Of a DNA stretch of 22,814 nucleotides, positions 1-7,922 are shown piece after piece. The notes beneath the pieces are model-generated. The model saw nothing but the letters and a program-made list of their open reading frames with translations, ran no database searches and was not told where the DNA came from. Made by a program: the position numbers and the translations under genes. The first letter of the stretch is position 1. Each line of letters opens with the position of its first letter. Source of the DNA: Ichthyocystis sparus (lineage in GTDB: Bacteria; Pseudomonadota; Gammaproteobacteria; Burkholderiales; 2013Ark19i); NCBI RefSeq assembly GCF_900078755.1, contig NZ_FKIH01000016.1; one strand, written 5' to 3'.

Positions 1-127
1 CAACAAGAGTCAAAAACAGACTTCACCTCATCATTGATAGCACAATCTAGCCTCGATAAAAAATCTAACAACATATTTCCAGTTAATGGCACTACATCAC
101 TGCCAGAAGAATTAGACAATACTCGAA
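1..127. repeat. Left arm of a perfect 127-bp inverted repeat (foldback with 353-479)
   Basis: Base i of this segment is the complement of base 480-i, without a mismatch from 1/479 to 127/353; identity breaks at 128 against 352. The arm may continue left beyond the window. The loop is 225 bases (128-352). The plus-strand translation of this arm (LDKKSNNIFPVNGTT) is the same peptide as the antisense translation of the other arm, which shows that the segment is inverted gene sequence. Intact paralogues have an LGVxLSxxSxxxIE segment at this place instead. A foldback at the edge of a sequence is typical of chimeric reads from multiple-displacement amplification or of misassembly, but a real inversion cannot be excluded. 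Confidence 0.95.
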
Positions 128-3100
128 AAATTGAAGATCTCTTTTGCAAAATGGGTGTGTTTGCTAGACGTACTTACAAGAATATGGTAGCCAAACAACT
201 CCCGTCAGGCGTGAGTGATAAACTTACTCCTACTGGACGAGCTATTTGGTACTTTACCTATAGGGTGATGTGTGAGGGTAGTTTTGTATCCAGATGTATT
301 GGTGAATACCATTGTAAGTACCGCCACAATTTTATACGTTCTCTATCTAATATTCGAGTATTGTCTAATTCTTCTGGCAGTGATGTAGTGCCATTAACTG
401 GAAATATGTTGTTAGATTTTTTATCGAGGCTAGATTGTGCTATCAATGATGAGGTGAAGTCTGTTTTTGACTCTTGTTGGAGTAAAGTTTGTGTTACTTT
501 GGAAGAAGAGTCATTGACTGCTGTTAGTTGTAAAGATTTTGTTGATGTCCTAAAGATTGCTGATATTCCTCCGTTAGCATCATCGGCGATGTTAGAAGCT
601 ACGAAACTTGCAAGAAGAAAAAGTACTGCAATAAGTAAAGACGCTGTCAAGTGTACGGCATCATCGGGAATTAGTGTTGCTGATCTTACGCACTCTTCCC
701 CTTCTGGTTCTCAATCATTATCATCCCAGTATTGTCCTGAACGTACTAATTCTCAATCTGGTTCACAATTGGGCCCTTCGTTGTCATTAGGAGAGTCTTC
801 TGTTGGAGACTCTGGTGGTGGGTCTTCCTCTGCTCCAGTTGCAGCAAAGATACATAAGGGCAGCAGCAGCGGTATTTCTATTCCTGTTTATGCTCGTGAT
901 GAGGCTAGGGTTATTAGTTTTACAATTCCCTCCTCCTCTTGTATTTCACTACCTATTCAGTGTTTTGATTTGCTAGGTGTTGAGTTACATCAAGATAGTG
1001 CTAAATTAATTGATAAGCTCTTTCACGAAGTTCGTAAATTTGCCAACAAATCTTTCTCGCATTCGACGATCAACTACATCTCAACGATAGTGACTAGCGA
1101 ACTTTCGTCGCTTGAGAAAGTTATTTGGTTCAAAACTTATAAGGAACTGCATCTATCTAAATTTATGTGTAAGTTCATTTGTATGTATCATTATAAGCAT
1201 CATCCTAATCTTATACGTTCTCTTGATAGTATTCTAGTGTCGTCAAGTTCCTCTGATAGTGGACCAGTGCCGTTGAGTGGAGCTGAGTTGCTAGATTTTT
1301 TATCGAATCTAGATTGTGCTATTCGTAAGGAAGTGGAGTATATATTTAACTTGAAATGGACTGAAGAAACTAATCCAGTTTTTGCTGAACTAGAAGATGG
1401 ATCATTGGGCGATGTTAGTTGTGGAAATTTTATTAATGTTCTAGATGTTGTTGGTGTTCCTGTAGTAGCATTTTCAGTGGCTCAAAGACGCGAATATCTA
1501 AGATTTGTTGTAAGTAAAAGAAAGTGGTTAGGACGTGGTAGTGAATGTGAGGTCTCTGGTACAGAGTCAAGATCTTTATTGCTGCTAAAGGGGGATTGTG
1601 ATCAATCTTCTTCTAGATTTGTTAAATTGCTTCTTTATAAAGATCAACCTGGTAGTGTGTCTGCAACTAGTGCTGTCTCTACAGTTGTAGCACCACCTGA
1701 AGATACGGAATCTTCTTTGCCTGTCACTGAAACTGCTTCAACTACTGTTGCTACTACTACAGACAATGGGGTGGTGCATACTAGTAGTAAAATCAAAGCT
1801 CTTACCCTGAAATATGGTACTTCTATTGCTATTTCTTCTTCAGCTTTTGCTATTAATTCGGATGTTTTGGATTCACTGGGTGTTATGTTATCTCCTAGGA
1901 GTGTTCGATTGATTGAAGATCTCTTTTTTAATGTGGATGCATTTGCTAGACGTACCTACAAGAGTATGGTACTCAAACAGCTACCATCAGATGTGAGTGG
2001 CAAACTTACTGTTACTGGAAAGGCTATTTGGTACTTGACCTATAAGGTGATGTGTGAAGATAGTTTTGTATTCAAGTGCCTTGGTAAATATCATTATAAG
2101 CACCGCCCCAATTTTATACGAGCTCTTCCTATAATTCAAGTATTGCCTAATTCTCCTGACCATAGTGTAGTGCCATTAGCTGGACATAGGTTGTTAGATT
2201 TTTTATTGAAACTAGATGGTGCTATTAGTAGCAAGGTTAAGTCTATTTTTAACTCTTGTTGGAGTGAAGTTCCTGTTTTTATAGAAGAGGGGGGGTTGAA
2301 TGCTGTTAGTTGTAAAGATCTTATCGATGTTCTAAACACTGCTGGCATTCCCCAATTGGCATTATCGGCGATGGTATCAGCAACCGTCGCAGAACGTAAA
2401 AGAAATAAAAGTATTGGTAAATGTACGACATCAGTAATTAGTGTTACAGGCCTTACGCATCCTTTGCCTTCCAGTTCTCAATCATTATCACTTCAGTCTA
2501 ACCCTGAGTTGTCACCTCGTACCCATTCTCAACCTGAGTCACAATTAAGTTCTTCTTTGCCGTTAATGGAGGAGGCTCCTGGTACATCTTCTGAAGTAGA
2601 TTCTGATGATGGATCTTCTTCTAGTAAATGTGTTGATTTGCTGGGAGTTAGGTTACATCCTGATAGTGCTAAATTAGTTATTCGGCTTCTTTGTGACATT
2701 GATAGATCTTTCAGGATGTCCTTCAAGTGTTCGATGCGAGATTACATCTTAGAGGCTTTGGATAATGAACTTTCAGTGGTTGAGAAGGCTATCTGGTGCA
2801 TAACCTATAGGGAACAGCATTTATATAGATTTATGCATAGATCCATTTGCATATATCATGCTAAGTATCGTCCTAAATTTATACGTGCTCTTGACGGTTT
2901 TCGAGTATTATCAAGTTCCTCTGATCATGGGTTAGTTCCGTTAATTGGAGGTGAGTTACTAAGTTTTTTATCAGAACTAGATTGCGCTGCTCATAAGAAG
3001 ATGGAGTGTATATTTGATTCGTTATGGAGTGAAATAACGGATACAGTTTTTGCCGAACTAGAAGATGGATCATTGGGTGATGTTAGTTGTGAAGATTTTA

Positions 3101-4374
3101 TTAGAGTCCTCGATGTTGCTGGTATTCCTGTAGTAGCATTTTCAATTTATCAAGTACGCAGTAGAAGAAATGCTCAAGTACGTCTGAAAGGACGTGCGGA
3201 AAGACGTGCGATAAGTAAGAAAAAGGCATTGGAGAGTAGTAGTAAACTCGTGAAGGGTAAGGGGGCAGTGATTGATACTACTAATCTTACTCATTCTTCA
3301 GTTGTCTCTCTTTCGCAACTTCAGTCTCAGCCTGAATCTTCTTCGACTCTTGTTACTGAGTCTGTTGCTATCCCAACTGTTTCTGATCAATCTGGTAGTG
3401 TATCTGCAGCTGATACTATTTCTATTTCTGTAGTATTACCTGGTGCTGAATCTCCTTCTGTTACTGAGTCTGTTGCTATGCCGAATCTCTCTGGCGATTC
3501 TTTTTTGATCATTAGTGAGGATGTTTTAGTCTCGCTCGCGGAAGGTGCTACTTCTGATTTGGTAGTTGGAGGTGAATTATCTGTTGAACCTTCATCTTCT
3601 TTTGAACCTTCATCTTCTTTTTCACCTTTGCCTGCACCTGCATCTGATCTGGTAGTAGCCTCTGATATTCCTCCCCCTTTGTCACCATCAGCTAAAGAGT
3701 TGGTCGCAGCTGATGTTGTTTCTGCGTCTATGGGGGCAGAGGATGATTCACTTTCTCCTACCTCCTCACCTTCGATTGAACCTTCATCTTCATCTTCATC
3801 TTTATCTTCATCTCCATCTTCGTCAGGATTGGATGCAGATATTTCCTTTTCCTCTTCCTATCCAGAGTCACCTGTATCGGCTGGAGAAGTTGAGTTAACT
3901 GCGGAAGGTGTTCTTTCTGCGTCGTTGGGAGCTTCAGTAGGTGAATCAACTCCTGTGTCCTCATCTGAGCAGTCAGTAGTTTCAATCCCTGTATCTTCTT
4001 CTGTTTCTGTCAGTAAATCTTCCACGGCAGCTAGTAGTAGTTCTTCTAGGTACCCTCATGGACCTAAGAAAGCATTTATTATGCAATTAGTTAATGGGCC
4101 GTTTGAGGTGCCTATGAGTAGTGGTACCTCTGCTGGACCTTCCTCTTCTACACCTGTGGATATTGGTAATGTTCCGCTAGTGGCTGCTGTTACCGATACT
4201 ACTGCTGATGATGTGGGATCGAGATTGGCGGCATTGCTGAATCGAGGGCTGCCACCTTCACCACCACCTGCCGGTGAATCTAGTGGGTCTAGAGGTGGTA
4301 GAGGAGGGTTATCTTCTTCACGTCACGGTGGTGTTCAGAGATCGAGAGGACGTAAAAGGAAAAGGAATAGTTAA
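1..4374 (+). CDS. Gene 1: giant modular Ser-rich array protein, 5' incomplete and with a chimeric N-terminus
   Basis: Family not recognised. The frame is open from base 1 to TAA at 4372-4374. A TTG at 34 could be called a start, but bases 1-127 are inverted antisense sequence, so trustworthy coding begins near 128 (IEDLFCKMGVFARR). Modules, by nucleotide: A (5' truncated) about 128-600, B 961-1482, C 1861-2385, D 2629-3153. Each carries the core pattern AIW-xx-TY, YHxK/YHCK, FIR-x-L, VPLxG, LLDFLS-x-LD, VSC-x-DF and GIP/GVP. A Ser/Pro/acidic region follows (about 3240-4050), with TCATCT-type runs near 3781-3825 that encode polyserine. The tail has KKAFIMQ, FEVPMSS, LAALLNRG, RGGRGG and a terminal RGRKRKRNS. 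The A-B linker is a mosaic: it contains the THSSPSGSQSLSSQ block that in other paralogues follows module C. It has no copy of the VRAPVW repeat and lacks the 96-bp duplication found after module C in genes 2-4. There is a G7 tract at 2289-2295. No signal peptide or membrane span is visible. Confidence 0.85.
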   Translation, partial: QQESKTDFTSSLIAQSSLDKKSNNIFPVNGTTSLPEELDNTRKIEDLFCKMGVFARRTYKNMVAKQLPSGVSDKLTPTGRAIWYFTYRVMCEGSFVSRCIGEYHCKYRHNFIRSLSNIRVLSNSSGSDVVPLTGNMLLDFLSRLDCAINDEVKSVFDSCWSKVCVTLEEESLTAVSCKDFVDVLKIADIPPLASSAMLEATKLARRKSTAISKDAVKCTASSGISVADLTHSSPSGSQSLSSQYCPERTNSQSGSQLGPSLSLGESSVGDSGGGSSSAPVAAKIHKGSSSGISIPVYARDEARVISFTIPSSSCISLPIQCFDLLGVELHQDSAKLIDKLFHEVRKFANKSFSHSTINYISTIVTSELSSLEKVIWFKTYKELHLSKFMCKFICMYHYKHHPNLIRSLDSILVSSSSSDSGPVPLSGAELLDFLSNLDCAIRKEVEYIFNLKWTEETNPVFAELEDGSLGDVSCGNFINVLDVVGVPVVAFSVAQRREYLRFVVSKRKWLGRGSECEVSGTESRSLLLLKGDCDQSSSRFVKLLLYKDQPGSVSATSAVSTVVAPPEDTESSLPVTETASTTVATTTDNGVVHTSSKIKALTLKYGTSIAISSSAFAINSDVLDSLGVMLSPRSVRLIEDLFFNVDAFARRTYKSMVLKQLPSDVSGKLTVTGKAIWYLTYKVMCEDSFVFKCLGKYHYKHRPNFIRALPIIQVLPNSPDHSVVPLAGHRLLDFLLKLDGAISSKVKSIFNSCWSEVPVFIEEGGLNAVSCKDLIDVLNTAGIPQLALSAMVSATVAERKRNKSIGKCTTSVISVTGLTHPLPSSSQSLSLQSNPELSPRTHSQPESQLSSSLPLMEEAPGTSSEVDSDDGSSSSKCVDLLGVRLHPDSAKLVIRLLCDIDRSFRMSFKCSMRDYILEALDNELSVVEKAIWCITYREQHLYRFMHRSICIYHAKYRPKFIRALDGFRVLSSSSDHGLVPLIGGELLSFLSELDCAAHKKMECIFDSLWSEITDTVFAELEDGSLGDVSCEDFIRVLDVAGIPVVAFSIYQVRSRRNAQVRLKGRAERRAISKKKALESSSKLVKGKGAVIDTTNLTHSSVVSLSQLQSQPESSSTLVTESVAIPTVSDQSGSVSAADTISISVVLPGAESPSVTESVAMPNLSGDSFLIISEDVLVSLAEGATSDLVVGGELSVEPSSSFEPSSSFSPLPAPASDLVVASDIPPPLSPSAKELVAADVVSASMGAEDDSLSPTSSPSIEPSSSSSSLSSSPSSSGLDADISFSSSYPESPVSAGEVELTAEGVLSASLGASVGESTPVSSSEQSVVSIPVSSSVSVSKSSTAASSSSSRYPHGPKKAFIMQLVNGPFEVPMSSGTSAGPSSSTPVDIGNVPLVAAVTDTTADDVGSRLAALLNRGLPPSPPPAGESSGSRGGRGGLSSSRHGGVQRSRGRKRKRNS
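353..479. repeat. Right arm of the 127-bp inverted repeat, inside module A of gene 1
   Basis: This is the genuine coding orientation. It encodes the stretch from RVLSNSSG to VFDSC of the first module, which aligns with the same region of module A in genes 2, 3 and 4. It is perfectly complementary to 1-127, so the left arm is the copied, inverted partner. Confidence 0.95.
3181..3204 (+). repeat. Two 12-bp units encoding a basic RxKG/RAER repeat after module D of gene 1
   Basis: Two imperfect 12-base units (3181-3192, 3193-3204) encode RLKG and RAER. The same repeat occurs once in genes 2 and 3 and four times in gene 4, so it is a coding minisatellite that varies between paralogues. Confidence 0.7.
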
Positions 4375-4534
4375 TTGCTAAGAATTGGTCTTACTTTCTT
4401 ATTATTAGCATCACATAATTTTATGGATTTGTTGTGTGCAGGGGTTTATTTTTTTTATGTTTGGTTCGGTCAGTTTTTTATATGTTCCGTGATAAAATAG
4501 GGCCGCTTGTTTTTTTGGTGCTAGTGTTTAACAT

Positions 4535-4558
4535 CAGTAGTTCAGTAGTTCAGTAGTT
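4535..4558. repeat. Three 8-bp direct repeats (CAGTAGTT)
   Basis: CAGTAGTT occurs three times in a row in this spacer; the other spacers have a single CCAGTAGTT at the equivalent place. This is a small slippage expansion with no evident function. Confidence 0.85.
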
Positions 4559-4688
4559 ATGGAGATTTGTAAATTTTTTTTATTTACGTAATTTATACTA
4601 ATTTAATGAAGCAATCATTCCATAGCAAAATTGTATGACAGGAGATACATCAGGCGTTTGAGTCGCATGTGATGCGCGATTGTTAAGT

Positions 4689-4720
4689 TTGTATGGTTTT
4701 TGTACCAAATATAATGGTAC
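4689..4720 (+). promoter_or_regulatory. Candidate promoter: TATAAT inside an inverted repeat (spacer 1-2)
   Basis: A perfect TATAAT (4710-4715) lies within GTACCA-7-TGGTAC (4702-4720). A weak -35-like TTGTAT sits 15 bases upstream (4689-4694). TATAAT is conserved in all four spacers. It is about 700 bases before the next ATG, so if active it would give a long leader or a separate small RNA. The -35 match and the short spacing are weak. Confidence 0.3.
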
Positions 4721-4804
4721 TGTATTATGCGTAACGTGGGTTGATGTTTGTCTTTTTTTGTCTTTATTGAATTGATGGAATTTAGGTTTTGAGTTTGTAG
4801 GCAA

Positions 4805-4835
4805 TGTTTTAAAACACTCATATGGGTGCGGGTTT
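4805..4835. other. Conserved palindrome and stem-loop (spacer 1-2)
   Basis: TGTTTTAAAACA (4805-4816) is a perfect 12-base palindrome. It overlaps a second possible stem, CACTC-atat-GGGTG, followed by GGTTTT. The element recurs in all spacers with small changes. It could be an operator, a weak terminator or an RNA hairpin; the sequence does not decide. Confidence 0.4.
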
Positions 4836-5320
4836 TGTGTGCAGTGTATTGTTCTACGTAAGTTGTAGTGCATGTAGGTGCCGTGTTTGTATCATGTTAG
4901 TTGATGGTTAATTGCCGTGTATTATTCTGTTTATACTTATTTGTATTGCTTGGGTTTGTTTTGCTATTTTTAACGTAGAACATTTGTTGATGTTTGCTAG
5001 CAATAGTGTTGTTACGTGCATTTTGCTGGTGTGCTTCTTTTTCAGTTAAATAGTGGCCACGCTGTGTCTGCATGTTAATTAATGTGTATTTATGCAATTA
5101 ATTGATATTTATTGTATGTAAATGTTCATTTTTAAGCTATATGCAAGCCGCGCATTGCGGGTGAGTGGCTGCGTATGTGGGAGTTCGTGTGCATTGATTG
5201 AGGTACAATAACTTGGGGCACAAGAGTGATGATGTACGACTTTGTCTCTGGTTATGTTCCTATTGGTGGTGCTGAGTGCATTTAGTCGTTGACTGTACTT
5301 ACTTCTTTTTTTCTGTAGCG

Positions 5321-5349
5321 TTGTTGTGTGAGTCGATACTAAAAATAAT
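5321..5349 (+). promoter_or_regulatory. Candidate proximal promoter of gene 2
   Basis: TTGTTG (5321-5326), a 17-base spacer and AATAAT (5344-5349; five of six matches to TATAAT) lie about 75 bases before the ATG. The block from CGATACTAAAAATAATATAG onward is almost identical upstream of genes 2, 3 and 4 but missing before gene 5. The conservation is clear; promoter function is inferred. Confidence 0.4.
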
Positions 5350-5367
5350 ATAGATGACAAATAATAA

Positions 5368-5443
5368 ATATATAGAGAGCTTGTTATGTATCCTGTGTCA
5401 TCTGTATATATAGAGAGCTTGTTATGTATCCTGTATCGTCTGT
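5368..5443 (+). repeat. 38-bp tandem duplication of the translation start region of gene 2
   Basis: Two copies (5368-5405 and 5406-5443) differ at only two positions. Each contains GAGAG-6-ATG and the codons for MYPVSS. The duplication length is not a multiple of three, so the upstream ATG (5386) is out of frame with the main gene. The duplication is absent before genes 3, 4 and 5. Confidence 0.95.
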
Positions 5444-5445
5444 AA
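5386..5445 (+). CDS. Short upstream ORF (19 aa) overlapping the gene 2 start
   Basis: ATG at 5386 has the same GAGAG box as the real start and reads MYPVSSVYIESLLCILYRL before TAA at 5443-5445, inside the real gene. It results from the 38-bp duplication. If ribosomes use the first site, they terminate 22 bases past the genuine ATG. It may attenuate gene 2 or allow re-initiation. It is probably not selected as a peptide in its own right. Confidence 0.4.
   Translation: MYPVSSVYIESLLCILYRL
5413..5417 (+). promoter_or_regulatory. Ribosome-binding site for gene 2 (GAGAG)
   Basis: GAGAG lies six bases before ATG at 5424. The same box and spacing precede genes 3, 4 and 5, and also the decoy ATG (5375-5379). 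This agreement fixes the ATG encoding MYPVSSVTS as the family start. Confidence 0.6.
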
Positions 5446-6287
5446 CCAGTAGTGTCGCTGCTTCTGTTGGTGCCCCAGATAGTGGGGATGATGGTGGCAC
5501 AAATGGAGTAATTGTACGGGGTGGTGATTTGCGGCAAGTTGAGGTTACTACTTTACCTGCTACTGTAGGTAAGGGGGTGAGTACTAGTGGTAAAGCTCAA
5601 AAATTAGCCGCTTATTTGGATATTTTCAGTTCATTGGGAGTTGTATTATCTTCTGATAGCGCTCAAGTAGTTGAAGGTATCTTTCTTAAAGCTGATGCAT
5701 TTGCTAGGCTTGCTTATAAGCGTATGGTAGCCAAGCAGCTCCCAGCTAGTGTTAGTGAGAAACTTACTATTACTGGACGAGCTGTCTGGTACTTTACCTA
5801 TAGGGCAATGTGTGAAAATAATTTTGTGTCCAGATGTATTGGTGAATACTACTATAAGCACCGCCCTGATTTTATACGTTCTCTTCCTAGCATTCAAGTA
5901 TTGTCTAGTTCTCCTGACCGTAGTTTAATTCCATTAACTGGAGATAGGCTATCAGATTTTTTATCGAGATTGGATTGTGCTATCCATAGTAGAGTGAAGT
6001 CTGTTTTTAACTCTTGTTGGAGTGAAGTTTCTGTTAATCTTGAAGAAGAGTCCTTGAATGCCATTAGTTGTAAAGATTTTACCGATGTCCTGGACATTGC
6101 CGGTATTCCTCCATTGGCATTATCTGCGATGATAGCAGCTGGTGCAGGATTTGAAATAAATGGAGGCACGGGTAAATGTACAGCATCAGAATTTATTCAG
6201 TTTTCTTCTGTTGGAGATCCTGATGGTGAATCTTCTTATGATCCGACAGGAGTAAAAAGACGCAAGGATGGTGGTAGTGTTCCTGTT

Positions 6288-6407
6288 CCTACTTGTTCTG
6301 AGAAGGTTACTGTTCGTGCTCCCGTTTGGATGCCACCTTCTTCTGAGCCTACTTGTGCTGAGAAAGTTATTGTTCGTGCTCCTATTTGGATGCCACCTTC
6401 CTATGAG
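6288..6407 (+). repeat. Two 60-bp units (PTCxEKVxVRAPxWMPPSxE) in the A-B linker of gene 2
   Basis: Units 6288-6347 and 6348-6407 each encode 20 residues containing EKV-VRAP-WMPPS. Copy number is 0 in gene 1, 2 here, 4 in gene 3 and 1 in gene 4. The units keep the frame. Confidence 0.9.
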
Positions 6408-7730
6408 ACTGATGTTGTAACTTCTTCTACAATTACCTCACCCTCTGCTCGTGTTTCACTATCTGTTAAGAGTGTTTATTTGCTGGGTATTAAGTTAAAT
6501 CCTGATAGTGCTAAATTAATTAATAATATTTTTAATAAGTCTCGTAAGTTTGTCAAACGGTCTTTCTCACAATCGATATTTAGTTACATTTTAACGATAC
6601 TTAATAGTGAACTTCCGGTGATTGGGAAAGCTATTTGGTTCAAAACCTATAAGGAACTGCATCTATCTAAATTTATGTGTAGGTTTATCTGTATGTATCA
6701 TTATAAGCATCATCCTAGTCTTATACGTGCTCTTGATAGTATTAGAGTATTGTCAAGTTCCTCTGATAGTAGACTAGTGCCGTTGAGTGGAGTTGAGTTG
6801 CTAGATTTTTTATCGAAGCTAGATTGTGCTATTCGTAAGGAAGTAGAGTCTGTATTTGACCTGAAATGGAATGAAGTAGCTGATAAAGTTTTTTCTGAAC
6901 TAGAAGGTGGATTATTGGGCAATGTTAGTTGTGGAGATTTTATTAATGTTCTAGATGTTGTTGGTGTTCCTGTAGTAGCATTTCCAACTTCTCAAAGATA
7001 TGGATACATAAGACCTGTGGTAAGTAAAAGAAAGAGGTTGGGAAGTGGTAGTGAATGTGCGGTTGATGCTACAAAGTCAAGATCTTTGTCACTGCCAGAG
7101 GGGGTGTGTGACCAATCTTCCTCTAAAACTAAAACTGCTTCAACTACTCTTGCTATTACTACAGGTAAGGGGGTGGCGCGTACTGTTAGTAAAAGTAAAG
7201 GCAAAGTTCCTGCCCTGAAATGTGGCACTTATTATATTGATTCGGATGTTTTGAATTCACTGGGTGTTATACTATCTCCTAAGGTTGTTCGAGTGATTGA
7301 ATGTCTCTTTTTTAAGATGGATGCTTTTGCTAGACGTACTTACAAGAGTATGGTTGCCAAGCAACTACCATCAGATGTGAGTAGCAAACTTACTGTGACT
7401 GGACGAGCCATTTGGTACTTGACCTATAAAGTGATGTGTGAAGGTAGTTTTGTATTCAAGTGCCTTGGTAAATATCATTATAAGCACCGCCCTAGTTTTA
7501 TACGCGTTCTTCCTAGCATTCAAGTATTGTCTGATTCTCCTGACTATGGTGCAGCGCCATTAGCTGGAGATGGGTTGTTAGATTTTTTATCAGTACTAGA
7601 TGGTGCTATTAGTAGCAAGGTTAAATCTATTTTTAACTCTTGTTGGAGTGAAGTTTCTGTTTCTCTAGAAGAGGGGGGCTTGAGCGCCGTTAGTTGCAAA
7701 GATCTTATCGATGTTCTAGACACTGCCGGT

Positions 7731-7922
7731 ATTCCTCATTTGGCACTATCGGCAGTGATAGCAACCAATGTAAGACGTGAAAGAAGTAAAGATACTAATA
7801 AATGTACGACATCAGAAATTAGTGTCATTCCTCCATTGGTATTGGAGGCAATGATAGCAGCTAGCGCAGAACGTGAAAGAAATAAAGGAATTGATAAATG
7901 TACGACATCAGAAATTAATATT
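7731..7922 (+). repeat. 96-bp tandem duplication at the end of module C, gene 2
   Basis: Copies 7731-7826 and 7827-7922 each encode 32 residues, from IPxLxL through RxRxK and CTTSEI. The same duplication occurs in genes 3 and 4 but not in gene 1, so it arose before genes 2-4 separated or spread among them by conversion. Confidence 0.85.

Larger units (their letters stand above)
4375..5320. other. Spacer 1-2: paralogous non-coding region
   Basis: No credible gene is visible. The first 60 bases after the stop (TTGCTAAGAATTGGTC onward) are nearly identical after genes 1-4, as are blocks around the TATAAT inverted repeat, the TGTTTTAAAACA palindrome and the TTTGTTGATGTTTGCTAG segment near 4980. 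Compared with later spacers it lacks the GTGAAATT hairpin: the sequence jumps between two copies of ATTTGT, as if the interval had been deleted. It keeps a GC-rich motif (GCAAGCCGCGCATTGCGG, 5143-5160) that is missing from spacer 2-3. I see no convincing GC-rich hairpin followed by a T-run immediately after the gene, so the terminator is not located. Confidence 0.7.

Noticed and set aside
258..650. Antisense ORF of 130 aa whose peptide equals the plus-strand N-terminus of gene 1
   Set aside because: Not a gene. The match is explained by the 127-bp inverted repeat. Similar open antisense frames occur across the same module segment in genes 2-4 because of codon bias.
4376..4410. TGCTAA ... TTAGCA inverted repeat straight after the gene 1 stop, as a terminator
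   Set aside because: A six-base AT-rich stem with a 23-base loop and no T-run directly after it is too weak to call a terminator, though the segment is conserved after every gene.
4598..4873. Spacer ORFs on the minus strand (4598-4873, 15706-15945, 21322-21606) with partly similar peptides
   Set aside because: Their similarity follows from paralogous spacer DNA. Frames are shifted and lengths differ between copies by indels, and start signals are lacking, so they do not behave like coding sequence.
5143..5160. GC-rich GCAAGCCGCGCATTGCGG motif as a hairpin terminator or origin element
   Set aside because: The stem is only three to four bases, no T-run follows, and the motif is missing from spacer 2-3. 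It is conserved in three spacers but has no supported role.
5290..5360. Pyrimidine tract followed by CTGTAG, and TACTAAAAATAATATAG, resembling eukaryotic 3' splice signals before the ATG
   Set aside because: The genes read unbroken from a conserved ATG with a purine box at fixed distance, no donor site is conserved upstream, and the block is missing before gene 5. A eukaryotic origin is not strictly excluded.
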